Below, piece after piece: positions 51,629 through 60,036 of a stretch of DNA of 64,000 nt. The translations under genes were made by a program, and so were the position numbers. Below the pieces are notes generated by a model that ran no database searches, was not told where the DNA came from, and saw only the letters and a program-made list of their open reading frames with translations. Within the stretch, counting starts at the first letter, position 1. Every line of letters begins with the position of its first letter. The stretch is from Salinisphaera dokdonensis. Lineage in GTDB: Bacteria > Pseudomonadota > Gammaproteobacteria > Nevskiales > Salinisphaeraceae. The stretch lies in assembly GCF_040361215.1 (NCBI RefSeq), contig NZ_APND01000002.1, positions 248,001 through 312,000 of the forward strand, written 5' to 3'.

Positions 51629-52522
51629 TCATTCCAGACCCAGGCGCGCTATCACCTGTGCGACTTCGGCATGAACCTCTGCAGGCAGCGGGAGAATCGG
51701 CTGCGGCGGTCGCGCATCCGTAACGCCGATCAGTTGCGCTGCCGCATGGATGACCCGATAGCTGCTGTATCTGCGGAACAACGCCCAGAGCGGCTCGAGT
51801 TCGGCGTTCAGCCGGCGGGCCTGTTCGTACTCGCCGGCCTGTACGGCGCGCGCGATACGCATGCAGGGTTCGGGAAACAGACCGGCCGCCACCGAATACC
51901 AGGTCGTGCCGCCGGCAATCAGTGCTTCCGTCGCGTGCCAGTCGCCGCTGTAGCCCAGCGAGAAATCCGCTGCCGTCGCGCCCTTGAGCCTGTCGTGAAG
52001 TGCGGCCATCTCGTCGGGCGCCGCCGCGGGGTTCTTGGCCGCACGGATATTCGGCACGCGGCTCAAGCGCCCCAATAGCGCCGGGCTGAAAGTCAAGCCG
52101 GTCGTGGCAGGATTGTTGTACACGCACAGCGGCAGGTCGGTCGCGGCGGCCACGGTCGTGAAATGCGCGAAGACCTCGTCCTCGAGCAGCGGGATATACG
52201 AGACCGGCGCGAGCAGCAGCGCATCCGCACCCGCGGTCCGTGCATCTTGCGCCAGGGCCACCGCATCGTCCGTGCGCAACGCGCCGACACCCACCAGCAA
52301 CGGCACGCGGCCGCGCGTGATTTCGACCGCTGCCTCGATCGCGAGCCGACGTTCTGCTCGCGCGAGATAAGGATAGGAACCGGTGCTGCCGAGCAGGCCG
52401 GTCGAATCCACGCCGGCGTGAACGAGTCTTTCAACGAGACGCTGCAACGCCTCGACATCCACCTCGCCCGCCTCGTTGCAGGGCGTGATCGGAAACGCCG
52501 ACAGACCGCTAAACAAATTCAT
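51629..52522 (-). CDS. DapA/NanA-family lyase/synthase
   Basis: 297 residues, TIM barrel of the dihydrodipicolinate synthase family. The Schiff-base lysine is in RAAKNPAA and the catalytic tyrosine in CVYNNPATTG; GSTGSYPYLARAERR replaces the canonical GTTGE motif of DapA, which argues against true lysine synthesis and for an aldolase or dehydratase acting on another keto acid. ATG 52522 chosen over 52555. Confidence 0.82.
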   Translation of the reverse strand: MNLFSGLSAFPITPCNEAGEVDVEALQRLVERLVHAGVDSTGLLGSTGSYPYLARAERRLAIEAAVEITRGRVPLLVGVGALRTDDAVALAQDARTAGADALLLAPVSYIPLLEDEVFAHFTTVAAATDLPLCVYNNPATTGLTFSPALLGRLSRVPNIRAAKNPAAAPDEMAALHDRLKGATAADFSLGYSGDWHATEALIAGGTTWYSVAAGLFPEPCMRIARAVQAGEYEQARRLNAELEPLWALFRRYSSYRVIHAAAQLIGVTDARPPQPILPLPAEVHAEVAQVIARLGLE

Positions 52523-52671
52523 GATGCCCTCGGGCGCAAAAATCGGAACCGGCAAACAGCTTAGGCGATCGCGCCGCGGCGTTCAGCGGCGCCGGGCGGG
52601 CCGACTGGGGCGGTGACTGAAAGGACGTGCTCAGCCACGCCCGCTATGATGGCGGGTGTTTCAACGCAACC

Positions 52672-53652
52672 ATGTCGTTTTCGATCGGAGCCCAAGTGAC
52701 CGAGCCTCTCGTACCGAACCCAGCCGAGACCATGGCGTCCGTGGATACCGTGCGCGCCGCGTTGGAACGCCATCGCTATATCGGTTCCAGCCGGATTGCG
52801 ACCGTGACCTATCTCGCTTATCAGCTGCGCAAGCCGGTACTGGTGGAGGGCCCGCCCGGCGTCGGCAAGACCGAGCTGGCCAAAACCGCGGCGCGCATGC
52901 TCGGCCTGCCGCTGATCCGCCTGCAGTGCTACGAAGGGCTGGACGAGGCCAAGGCGCTCTACGAATGGAAATACGGTAAACAGCTGCTCTATATCCAGGT
53001 GCTCAAGGAGCAGTTGGACGACGCGCTCGGCGGCGCGAAAGGGCTGCGCCAATCGGTCGAACGGCTGCACGAATACGGCGATATCTTCTTCTCCGAGGAA
53101 TTCCTCGAACCGCGGCCGCTGTTGAAAGCACTGCGCGAGGCCGAGGGCAGCGTGCTGCTGATCGACGAGATCGACAAGTCGGACGAGGAATTCGAATCCC
53201 TGCTGCTGGAGATGCTCTCCGACTACCAGGTAACCATCCCCGAAATCGGCACGATTGCCGCCTCCGGCCAGCCGCCGATCGTGTTCCTGACGTCCAACAA
53301 CAGCCGCGAAGTCTCGGACGCGCTCAAGCGCCGTTGCCTGCATCTGTACATTCCGTATCCGGACGCGGCGCTGGAACAGCAGATCATCCAGGCCAAGGTG
53401 CCGGAGATCACCCTCGAGCTGCGCCGTCAGCTGGTCGCTTTCGTGCAGGCGCTGCGCGAGATGGATCTGCGCAAGGCGCCGGCGATCAGCGAGACCATCG
53501 ACTGGGCCCGCACGCTGTTGCTGCTGCATATCGACGCGCTCGACGACGGCTGGATACGCGAAACGCTCAACGTGCTGCTCAAGTTCCAGGACGATGTCGA
53601 AAGCGTCGAAGCCCAGCTGCCCTATCTAACGCGGCGCGTCGCCGGGATTTAA
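52672..53652 (+). CDS. MoxR-family AAA+ ATPase
   Basis: 326 residues: Walker A GPPGVGKTELAKT (about 63-75), Walker B VLLIDEIDKSD, sensor 1 FLTSNNSRE and arginine SDALKRRCLHLYI. MoxR proteins act as chaperones with a VWA partner, encoded 3 nt downstream. A GTG at 52696 preceded by GGAG (5 nt) is an alternative start that removes eight residues. TATGAT at 52645 resembles a -10 box. Confidence 0.9.
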   Translation: MSFSIGAQVTEPLVPNPAETMASVDTVRAALERHRYIGSSRIATVTYLAYQLRKPVLVEGPPGVGKTELAKTAARMLGLPLIRLQCYEGLDEAKALYEWKYGKQLLYIQVLKEQLDDALGGAKGLRQSVERLHEYGDIFFSEEFLEPRPLLKALREAEGSVLLIDEIDKSDEEFESLLLEMLSDYQVTIPEIGTIAASGQPPIVFLTSNNSREVSDALKRRCLHLYIPYPDAALEQQIIQAKVPEITLELRRQLVAFVQALREMDLRKAPAISETIDWARTLLLLHIDALDDGWIRETLNVLLKFQDDVESVEAQLPYLTRRVAGI

Positions 53653-53655
53653 GCC

Positions 53656-55170
53656 TTGGAACGCACGCTGGCCAATTTCGTGCGCGCCCTGCGCATGGCG
53701 GACGTGCGCGTCTCCACCGCCGAGACGCTGGACGCCTTTCGCGCCGCCGAGATGATCGGCTGGACCGATCGCCAGCGCTTCAAGGACGCGCTCGGCGCGG
53801 TCCTGAGCAAAAGCGCCGACGAGCACGCCGCCTTCGACGCCTGCTTCGATCAGTTCTTCCATTTCGACGATTTCGAAAGTGGCGGCGTCACGCAGCCGCT
53901 CACGGACGAGCACAACGACGACGCGCCGGAGGCCGCCCACGGCACCCAACCCTCAGGCGACGCCGCCGCGCCCGGCGAAGGCGAGTCGGAAAGCCAGGGC
54001 GGCGGCGGTGGCAACAATCGTGACGATAACGGCGATGCCACAGAGGCTGCAGCCAGCGCCAATCCGCCGGTGCCGACGAGCAGTAGATCGGAGGCCGTAA
54101 GCGATCCCGCCTCGCCGCTCGGCCGCATGCTCATGGCTGACGATCGCACGGCGCTGTCGATGGCGATCTCGCGGGCGGCCCGCGACAACCAGTTGGAAAA
54201 CATCAAGGTCTTCACCCAGCAAGGCCTGTACACGCGCCGCATCATGGACGACATGGGCCGGGCCGAACTGGTGGACGAGATCACTACCCTCGAAAGCTCA
54301 TCGACCGCGCCCGACCAACGCCTGGCCGGCGAACTGCGCCAACGCCACGATCGTCTGCGCGCGCAGATCCGCGACCATGTCGAGAGCCAGTTCCTGCTGC
54401 ATGCCGACGCCCAAGGCGAGCGCCTGCGCGAGGACATGCTGCGCACGGCCCGACTCGCCAACGTCTCGCGCCGCAACGACCCGCTCATGCGCCGTGCGAT
54501 CGAACGCATGGCCCGACAACTCGTCGCCGCGCATTCCCGCAAGCGGCGCGTGACCAAACGCGGGCGCCTCGACGTCCCACGCATGATCCGCAAGAACATG
54601 CGCCACGACGCCCACATGGTCGAACTCGCCTGGCAGTCGAAACGTATCGACAAGCCCAAGGTGTTCGCAATCTGCGACGTCTCCGGCTCGGTCGCGCTCT
54701 ATGCGCGCTTCATGCTCATGTTTCTCTACAGCCTCAAGGACGTACTGCCGCAGGTGCGCGCCTTCGCCTTCTGCTCGGACCTGGCCGAAGTGACCGACCT
54801 GTTCAAGCAGCACGACCTGGACGAGGCGATCCGCCGCACGCTCGCCGAGCACGGCCAGGGCAGCAGCGACTACGGCCATGCGCTGGCCGACTTCGAACGG
54901 CTAGCGCTGAGCGATATCGACCGGCGTACGACGGTGCTCATCCTCGGCGACGCCCGCAACAACGAAGGCAATCCGCGCACCGACCTGCTGCGCAAGATCT
55001 TCGAACGCAGCCGCCGCGTGATCTGGCTCAACCCCGAACCCAGGGTGAGCTGGGACACCGGCGACTCGGTGATGGGCCGCTACCGCGCCCACTGTCATCA
55101 GACCAAGGAATGTGGCTCCCTCGTGCAGCTCGAACGTATCGTATCCGACCTGCTGCGCGCCGTGACCTGA
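53656..55170 (+). CDS. VWA-containing CoxE-like protein
   Basis: 504 residues starting at TTG, 3 nt after the MoxR gene. N-terminal helical domain (1-90), a long acidic Gly/Ser/Glu linker (about 90-150), a basic middle (KRRVTKRGRLDVPRMIRKN) and a C-terminal VWA domain with MIDAS motif CDVSGSVAL (Asp-x-Ser-x-Ser). CoxE family proteins work with MoxR-like ATPases in maturing metalloenzymes such as CO dehydrogenase. No molybdenum hydroxylase genes are in the window, so the client is unknown. Confidence 0.88.
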   Translation: MERTLANFVRALRMADVRVSTAETLDAFRAAEMIGWTDRQRFKDALGAVLSKSADEHAAFDACFDQFFHFDDFESGGVTQPLTDEHNDDAPEAAHGTQPSGDAAAPGEGESESQGGGGGNNRDDNGDATEAAASANPPVPTSSRSEAVSDPASPLGRMLMADDRTALSMAISRAARDNQLENIKVFTQQGLYTRRIMDDMGRAELVDEITTLESSSTAPDQRLAGELRQRHDRLRAQIRDHVESQFLLHADAQGERLREDMLRTARLANVSRRNDPLMRRAIERMARQLVAAHSRKRRVTKRGRLDVPRMIRKNMRHDAHMVELAWQSKRIDKPKVFAICDVSGSVALYARFMLMFLYSLKDVLPQVRAFAFCSDLAEVTDLFKQHDLDEAIRRTLAEHGQGSSDYGHALADFERLALSDIDRRTTVLILGDARNNEGNPRTDLLRKIFERSRRVIWLNPEPRVSWDTGDSVMGRYRAHCHQTKECGSLVQLERIVSDLLRAVT

Positions 55171-55222
55171 GCACCTGGTGCCGACAACCAGCGCGGCCCC
55201 GCGGATTTTTATTCCCCCGGAT

Positions 55223-55248
55223 GTAACCTTTTGATGCCCTGCTGCGAA
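55223..55248 (+). promoter_or_regulatory. ECF-type promoter of the thioredoxin-CcdA genes
   Basis: GTAACC (55223-55228), exactly 16 nt spacer, CGAA (55245-55248), 30 bp before the thioredoxin ATG. It equals the consensus I recall for Caulobacter SigF, the ECF factor paired with the NrsF anti-sigma. The cognate-type sigma gene lies 1.4 kb downstream. Confidence 0.65.
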
Positions 55249-55278
55249 TGAACAGTCTCCATCTTCTGGAGACACACG

Positions 55279-55674
55279 ATGCGTTCATCCCTTCTTGCCG
55301 CCGCCCTCGTTCTTGCCACCGTCGTTGCCGGCCCCGCATTCGCCAGCGAACGCGGCCAGCCCTACAGTGATGCCGACTTCAAGGCGGCGCAGAAAAACGG
55401 CGAGCCGATTCTCGTGGACGTGACCGCCAGCTGGTGCCCGACCTGCAAGCGCCAGGGCGAAGTGCTCAGTGGCCTGTTCGAACAGGGCCGCTTCGAGGAT
55501 CTCACCGTGTTCGAAGTGAACTACGACGATCAGAAAGAGGCCGTGCGCGCCTTCCGCGCACCGCGCCAGAGCACCCTGGTCGTCTATCGCGGCGAAGAGG
55601 AAACCGGCCGCGCCGTGGCGATCACCACCGAAGACGATATCGCCGAGCTGATCGAAACCGCCTACAGCGAATAA
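55279..55674 (+). CDS. Periplasmic thioredoxin-like protein
   Basis: 131 residues: signal peptide (cleavage near PAFA-SER) and a thioredoxin fold with CPTC (Cys53, Cys56) in ASWCPTCKRQGE. This is the C-terminal-DsbD-like type that takes electrons from a membrane thiol transporter. GGAG lies 8 nt before the ATG. It precedes ccdA by 27 nt and has an ECF-type promoter. Confidence 0.9.
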   Translation: MRSSLLAAALVLATVVAGPAFASERGQPYSDADFKAAQKNGEPILVDVTASWCPTCKRQGEVLSGLFEQGRFEDLTVFEVNYDDQKEAVRAFRAPRQSTLVVYRGEEETGRAVAITTEDDIAELIETAYSE

Positions 55675-55701
55675 TCCGGTCCACGCCAGAAAGGACTCTG
55701 C

Positions 55702-56427
55702 ATGGGAGCTGAAAGCTATGTGCTCGGGTTTTTCGCCGGCACGCTGTCGATCCTCTCGCCGTGTGTCCTGCCGCTGCTGCCGATCGTGTTCGGCGCCGCG
55801 GCGGGCAAGCACCGGCTTGGTCCGGTGGCGCTCGCGGCGGGTCTGACCCTGTCCTTCGTCGCCGTCGGGCTGTTCGTGGCGACCATCGGCTTCGCGATCG
55901 GGCTAGACGGACAGCTGATCCGTCAGGCCGGCGGACTGATTCTGGCCGTCGTCGGCCTGGTATTGCTGGTGCCCGTGTTCAGCACCCGGGTCGCGGCCGC
56001 CGCCGGACCGGTGAGCGCCTGGATGGACGAGCGCTTTGGCGCCGTGGGCAACCGCGAGGGCTGGGGCGCGCAGTTTGCGATGGGGCTCGTGCTCGGCGCG
56101 ATCTGGAGCCCCTGCGTAGGCCCGACGCTGGGCGCCGCGAGCCTGCTCGCCGCACAGGGCGAAAATCTCGGCCAGGTCGCGCTGGTGATGACGGCCTTCG
56201 GGCTCGGCGCGGGCCTGCCACTCGCCCTGATCGGCATGGCATCGCGCGAGGCGCTCGCACGCTGGCGCGGCCGCCTGCTGCAGGCCGGCTCGGCGGGCAA
56301 GATGGCGCTCGGCGCGATCCTGCTCATCGTGGGCGTCATGGTCTTCAGCGGCGTCGACAAGATGGTCGAAACCTGGCTGGTTCAGGCCTCCCCCGCCTGG
56401 CTGACATGGCTGACCACCTCGCTCTGA
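55702..56427 (+). CDS. CcdA/DsbD-type thiol-disulfide membrane transporter
   Basis: 241 residues with six membrane segments. The two family cysteines are in SPCVLPLLP (Cys21) and SPCVGPTLG (Cys138), the pair that carries electrons from cytoplasmic thioredoxin across the membrane. Together with the periplasmic thioredoxin upstream it forms a split DsbD-like (ScsB/CcdA) reducing pathway. Ribosome site AAGGA. Confidence 0.92.
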   Translation: MGAESYVLGFFAGTLSILSPCVLPLLPIVFGAAAGKHRLGPVALAAGLTLSFVAVGLFVATIGFAIGLDGQLIRQAGGLILAVVGLVLLVPVFSTRVAAAAGPVSAWMDERFGAVGNREGWGAQFAMGLVLGAIWSPCVGPTLGAASLLAAQGENLGQVALVMTAFGLGAGLPLALIGMASREALARWRGRLLQAGSAGKMALGAILLIVGVMVFSGVDKMVETWLVQASPAWLTWLTTSL

Positions 56428-56513
56428 CGTTCGTGCCCCCGTGGCTGTTTGCTGAGCCGGCCGCAGACCTGCGGCCGGCGGCATCGACCTATCGCGCCCG
56501 TTCGTATGCTGGT

Positions 56514-56539
56514 GGTAACGGCTCGTTCGCTTTAACGTC
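56514..56539 (+). promoter_or_regulatory. Weak ECF-like promoter before the sigma gene
   Basis: GGTAAC (56514-56519), 16 nt, CGTC (56536-56539), 83 bp before the sigma ATG. The G-to-C distance is one base shorter than in the site at 55223, and the -10 differs, so autoregulation is only suggested. Confidence 0.3.
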
Positions 56540-56621
56540 GGCGGCCAGACGTCGAACCGTCGCCGTCGAAGGCACGCCGGCAGACCGGCCGGCGTTGCCG
56601 CGCGAACGGGGGCCTGTAGAC

Positions 56622-57185
56622 ATGATCAGCGACGAAGGCAAGCTCAAGACGCTCATGCTGCGCAGCCTCGACGGCGACGCGGCGGCCTATCGTCTGTTGC
56701 TCGAATCGATGCAGACCCTGCTGCAGCGTTTCTTCGCACGGCGTCTCGGCGGCGATCTGGCACGCGTAGAGGATCTGGTGCAGGACACCCTGCTCGCCAT
56801 TCATGACAAGCGCGCGACCTTCGATCCCGCGCAGCGCTTTACCGCCTGGGCCTATGCGCTGGCCCGCTACAAGCTGATCGACCACTACCGCCGCCACCGC
56901 GTACGCCGCCACGAGCCGCTCGACGACGAGCGCGACCTGTTCGCCGCCGACACCACGGATACGGCCCAGGCCGCGACCATCGCGCAGGCCGACCTCGCCC
57001 GCCTGCTGTCCCGGCTGCCACAACGCCAGGCCCGCGCCATCGCGCTGACCAAGCTCGACGGCCTGACCGCCGCCGAAGCCGCGCACCGCCTCGGCGCAAG
57101 CGAGGGCGCGATCAAGGTCAGCGTGCATCGCGGGCTGAAAGCCCTGCGAGCCTATCTCGGACCGGATCCGGAGCTGCGCAAATGA
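56622..57185 (+). CDS. ECF RNA polymerase sigma factor (NrsF-paired type)
   Basis: 187 residues. Region 2 (about 35-95) holds RVEDLVQDTLLAIHDKR and FTAWAYALARYKLIDHYRRHR; region 4 (about 125-180) holds LPQRQARAIALTKLDGLTAAEAAHRLGASEGAIKVSVHRGLKAL. Start at ATG 56622 after a G-rich ribosome site; the frame is open much further upstream only because of high GC. Overlaps the anti-sigma gene by 4 nt (ATGA), the typical ECF/anti-sigma arrangement. Confidence 0.92.
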   Translation: MISDEGKLKTLMLRSLDGDAAAYRLLLESMQTLLQRFFARRLGGDLARVEDLVQDTLLAIHDKRATFDPAQRFTAWAYALARYKLIDHYRRHRVRRHEPLDDERDLFAADTTDTAQAATIAQADLARLLSRLPQRQARAIALTKLDGLTAAEAAHRLGASEGAIKVSVHRGLKALRAYLGPDPELRK

Positions 57186-57817
57186 ATGAACTCATCGACC
57201 GTCTGAGTGCGGATCTCGCACCCGCGAAACCACGAGCCGCCACCCGACGCATCGCACCGGCGCTGGCCGGCGGCATGCTCGCCTCGCTCGTGCTGCTGTG
57301 GCTGACCTTCGGCCCGCGTGCGGATATCGCCGCGGCCTTGGCCAGCCCGGATTTCTGGATCAAGCTCGGCTTCAACCTCGGCCTCGCCGCACTGGCCGTG
57401 CCGATGGTCTGCCGGCTTGCCGTGCCCGGCCGCAGCGCAGGCCGTTGGCGTTATCTCGGCGCGGCGTGGGCGTTGGCGCTTGTCGCGGCCGGCGCGATGC
57501 AGCTGCTCCTGGCCGATTCCTCTGCGCGTGCCGGGCTCTGGCTGGGCCATTCCTGGCTGCAGTGCCCGTTCGACGTGGCGCTGTTCTCGCTGCCGGTATT
57601 CGCCTGCGTGCTTTGGGCGGTTCGCCGGCTGGCGCCGACGCATCTGGGCTATGCCGGGCTTGCGATCGGCCTGTTGTCCGGCGCGGCCGGCGCCAGCGTG
57701 TATTCACTCGCCTGCCCCGAGAGCAGCATCGCGTTTCTGGCGACGTGGTATCTCGCCGGCATCGCGCTGGTGGGCACGCTGGGCTGGCTGCTCGGGCCGC
57801 GCCTGTTGCGCTGGTGA
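57182..57817 (+). CDS. NrsF-like (DUF1109) membrane anti-sigma factor
   Basis: 211 residues: short cytoplasmic N-terminus (MNELIDRLSADLAPAKPR) that would hold the sigma factor, then six membrane helices. Two Cys-Pro sites, QCPFD (Cys128) and ACPES (Cys178), are 50 residues apart, the same separation I recall for the two essential cysteines of Caulobacter NrsF (131 and 181). Oxidation or metal binding at these cysteines would release the sigma factor. Overlaps the sigma gene by 4 nt. Confidence 0.88.
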   Translation: MNELIDRLSADLAPAKPRAATRRIAPALAGGMLASLVLLWLTFGPRADIAAALASPDFWIKLGFNLGLAALAVPMVCRLAVPGRSAGRWRYLGAAWALALVAAGAMQLLLADSSARAGLWLGHSWLQCPFDVALFSLPVFACVLWAVRRLAPTHLGYAGLAIGLLSGAAGASVYSLACPESSIAFLATWYLAGIALVGTLGWLLGPRLLRW

Positions 57818-57909
57818 TCAGCTTGGAATCGCGCCGCGCGGCGCACGGGTTTCGCGCCATGCGCTAGATTGGCGTTCTGCTGCACGCCCATTCTTTTGCA
57901 AACGTCCTT

Positions 57910-58647
57910 ATGAACACCACCGAATTCCAGCGCCGTTACGGCACCGGCATGACGCCGCCCGCGCGCCGCCTGTTCGTCAGCGAACTGCTCACGCCGGCGC
58001 GCCTGCTGCTCGACCCGAATCAATGGCGGCGCCTGCCGCGCGACGTGGACGGCGGCGGCCAGCCGGTGATGCTGCTGCCCGGCTTCGGCGCCGGGCCGGG
58101 TTCCATGTGGATGATCCGCCGCTACCTGCGCCAATGCGGTTTCCGAACGTGGGACTGGGGCCAGGGCAAGAACCGCGGCGACGTGCAGGCGCTCTCGCCC
58201 AAGGTGGTCCAGCGGCTGCAAACGCTCGTGGAACGCGTCGGCGAGCCCTTCGCACTGGTGGGCTGGAGCCTGGGCGGCTATATCGCGCGTGAGATCGCCC
58301 GCGAATGTCCGTCGCTCGTCAGCCGCGTCGTGACTATCGGCAGCCCTGTCGTCGGCGGGCCGAAATACACCACCGTGGCGCGCGTGTATGAAAAACGCGG
58401 CCTGGCGATGGACGATGTCGAAGCCGCCACGCTGGAACGCTATGCCAACCCGCTGCAGCGGCCGGTACGCGCGCTGTATAGCGAGTCCGACGGCGTGGTC
58501 GCCTGGCAGGCCTGCATCGACCGCTTCAGCGACAACGTCGAACATATCCGCGTCGGCGGCACGCATCTCGGGCTGGGCTTTTCCAAACAGGTGCTGCGCC
58601 GCCTGCCCGCGCTGCTCAAGGACGACACGCAGCCGGAACGCGCATGA
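57910..58647 (+). CDS. Alpha/beta hydrolase, lipase/esterase-like
   Basis: 245 residues. LLPGFGAGPGSMWMI (oxyanion region), nucleophile elbow GWSLGG, acid in YSESDGVV, His in GTHLGLGF. Serine hydrolase with lipase-like PHB-synthase/LIP appearance, no signal peptide. The last bases overlap the next small gene (ATGA). Substrate unknown. Confidence 0.85.
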   Translation: MNTTEFQRRYGTGMTPPARRLFVSELLTPARLLLDPNQWRRLPRDVDGGGQPVMLLPGFGAGPGSMWMIRRYLRQCGFRTWDWGQGKNRGDVQALSPKVVQRLQTLVERVGEPFALVGWSLGGYIAREIARECPSLVSRVVTIGSPVVGGPKYTTVARVYEKRGLAMDDVEAATLERYANPLQRPVRALYSESDGVVAWQACIDRFSDNVEHIRVGGTHLGLGFSKQVLRRLPALLKDDTQPERA

Positions 58648-58859
58648 ACGCCATCAACCCCGACAAGCTGCACCACAGCAAGTGGACCGCGGTGGCACCG
58701 ACGCACAAGGAAAAGCACTTCCTCGTTACAAAGCTGCTGCGCGACGAGGACGACAACGTCACCGATGTGATCCTCGAAGCCGTGCTCACGAAACGCGAGC
58801 GCACCCTGCCGTGGCGCGCGCTCAAGGACGACGACACCTGGCAGACCGGCTGGCAGTGA
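58644..58859 (+). CDS. TIGR02450-type small tryptophan-rich protein
   Basis: 71 residues with four Trp and the family pattern LHHSKWTAVAPTHKEKHFLV...PWRALKDDDTWQTGW. This family occurs in many marine proteobacteria; function unknown. Translationally coupled to the hydrolase upstream (ATGA overlap). Confidence 0.88.
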   Translation: MNAINPDKLHHSKWTAVAPTHKEKHFLVTKLLRDEDDNVTDVILEAVLTKRERTLPWRALKDDDTWQTGWQ

Positions 58860-58876
58860 CGGGCTAGAGCCACGGT

Positions 58877-58906
58877 CGCAGCAGCCGGGCGCGTCCCTGT
58901 GCTGCG
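58877..58906. other. Hairpin between convergent genes
   Basis: CGCAGCA (58877-58883) pairs perfectly with TGCTGCG (58900-58906) around a 16-nt GC-rich loop, just before the beta-lactamase stop (58909) and after the stop at 58859. No U-tract. Confidence 0.5.
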
Positions 58907-58908
58907 GT

Positions 58909-59802
58909 TCAACCCGCCACGTGCCACCGAGCGACCGCGCGCCCCACGTCCGCCAGCACGCGATCGCGCTGTGTCTTCGTAGCCTCGGAGCCCGAGTAGT
59001 AAGCCGTCACCAACAGCGGCCCGCCCACGCCCGGATGGATCATCGCAATGTCGTTGGCCGTGTTGTCGCCGCCGGAACCCGTCTTGTCGCCGATACGCCA
59101 GGTGTCGGGCAGACCGGCCCGCAGCCGATGGTCGCCCGTCTCGTTGGCGCGCATCCAGGCGACGAGCTGGCGCTGCGATGCTGCACTGAGCACGTCGCCC
59201 AGCAGCATGCGCTGCATCAGATCGAGCATGGCGCGGGGCGAGGTGGTGTCGTGCACGCGGTCCGGGGCGTATTCGTTGAGGGCGGTTTCGTAGCGGTCCG
59301 AGCGGGTGACGTCGTCCCCCAATGAGCGCAGAAAAGCCGTCAACGCGGCCGGGCCACCCACGCTCGCGAGCATCAGATTCGCGGCCGTGTTGTCGCTCAG
59401 CGTGAGGCCCGCACGGCAGATCGCGCCCAGCATCATGCCGGTGTCCACATGGCGCTCGGTTTCGGGCGAATAGGTCACCAGATCGGCCGCGGCGTAGTCG
59501 ATATGCCGGTCGAGCGATTCGCGGCCGGCATCGACGCGCGACAGAATCATCGCCGCAGCCGGGAGCTTCACCGTGCTGCAGAGCAGAAATCGCTCGTCGC
59601 CCCGATGGGCCGCCATGCGCCCACTCGCCGTATCGCGAACCGCCACGCCCAGGCGCCCACCGTGTCGCGCTTCGAGATCGCGTATCGCGGCCGTGAAATC
59701 ATCGGCACCATTGGCCCCCTTGGCAAGAACGGCCGGTACGCCAATCATCGACAACGCCGCACCGGACGCCAACTGCTTCAATACTCGGCGGCGCGTGGGC
59801 AT
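58909..59802 (-). CDS. Class A serine beta-lactamase
   Basis: 297 residues with all class A motifs: Ser76-x-x-Lys79 (CSTVK, Ambler 70-73), Ser136-Asp137-Asn138 (SDN loop, 130-132), Glu172 (YETALNE, Ambler 166) and Lys240-Thr-Gly (234-236). The N-terminus MPTRRRVLKQLASG has a twin-arginine pair, suggesting Tat export. Cys75 (Ambler 69) is present as in some carbapenemases, but position 238 is glycine, so that disulfide is absent. Intact chromosomal gene with no mobile element near it; spectrum cannot be predicted. Confidence 0.93.
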   Translation of the reverse strand: MPTRRRVLKQLASGAALSMIGVPAVLAKGANGADDFTAAIRDLEARHGGRLGVAVRDTASGRMAAHRGDERFLLCSTVKLPAAAMILSRVDAGRESLDRHIDYAAADLVTYSPETERHVDTGMMLGAICRAGLTLSDNTAANLMLASVGGPAALTAFLRSLGDDVTRSDRYETALNEYAPDRVHDTTSPRAMLDLMQRMLLGDVLSAASQRQLVAWMRANETGDHRLRAGLPDTWRIGDKTGSGGDNTANDIAMIHPGVGGPLLVTAYYSGSEATKTQRDRVLADVGRAVARWHVAG

Positions 59803-60036
59803 GGCGAAACATCACGAATAGACTGCGGCACAGCAGCTTAGCGCTTGTGGCCAGGCCATCGCGAGCAGGCCTCGAACAACAGTAACGCACGGTCTACTCT
59901 GGCTGCCGGCTATCGTGTGCGTGGTTGCTTGATCGCGCCGCTACTCGTACAACAGAACGGATACGCGCCTCGCGTTTTTTTAGACCGCGCACTTTCGCGC
60001 CCTTCGGCGTTGAACCATTACACCAAGAGAGACAGC

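Noticed and set aside
55761..56621. A long N-terminal extension of the sigma factor, in another frame of ccdA
   Set aside because: It would make a fusion with no known domain; a ribosome site and normal sigma start lie at 56622, and ccdA is intact in its own frame.
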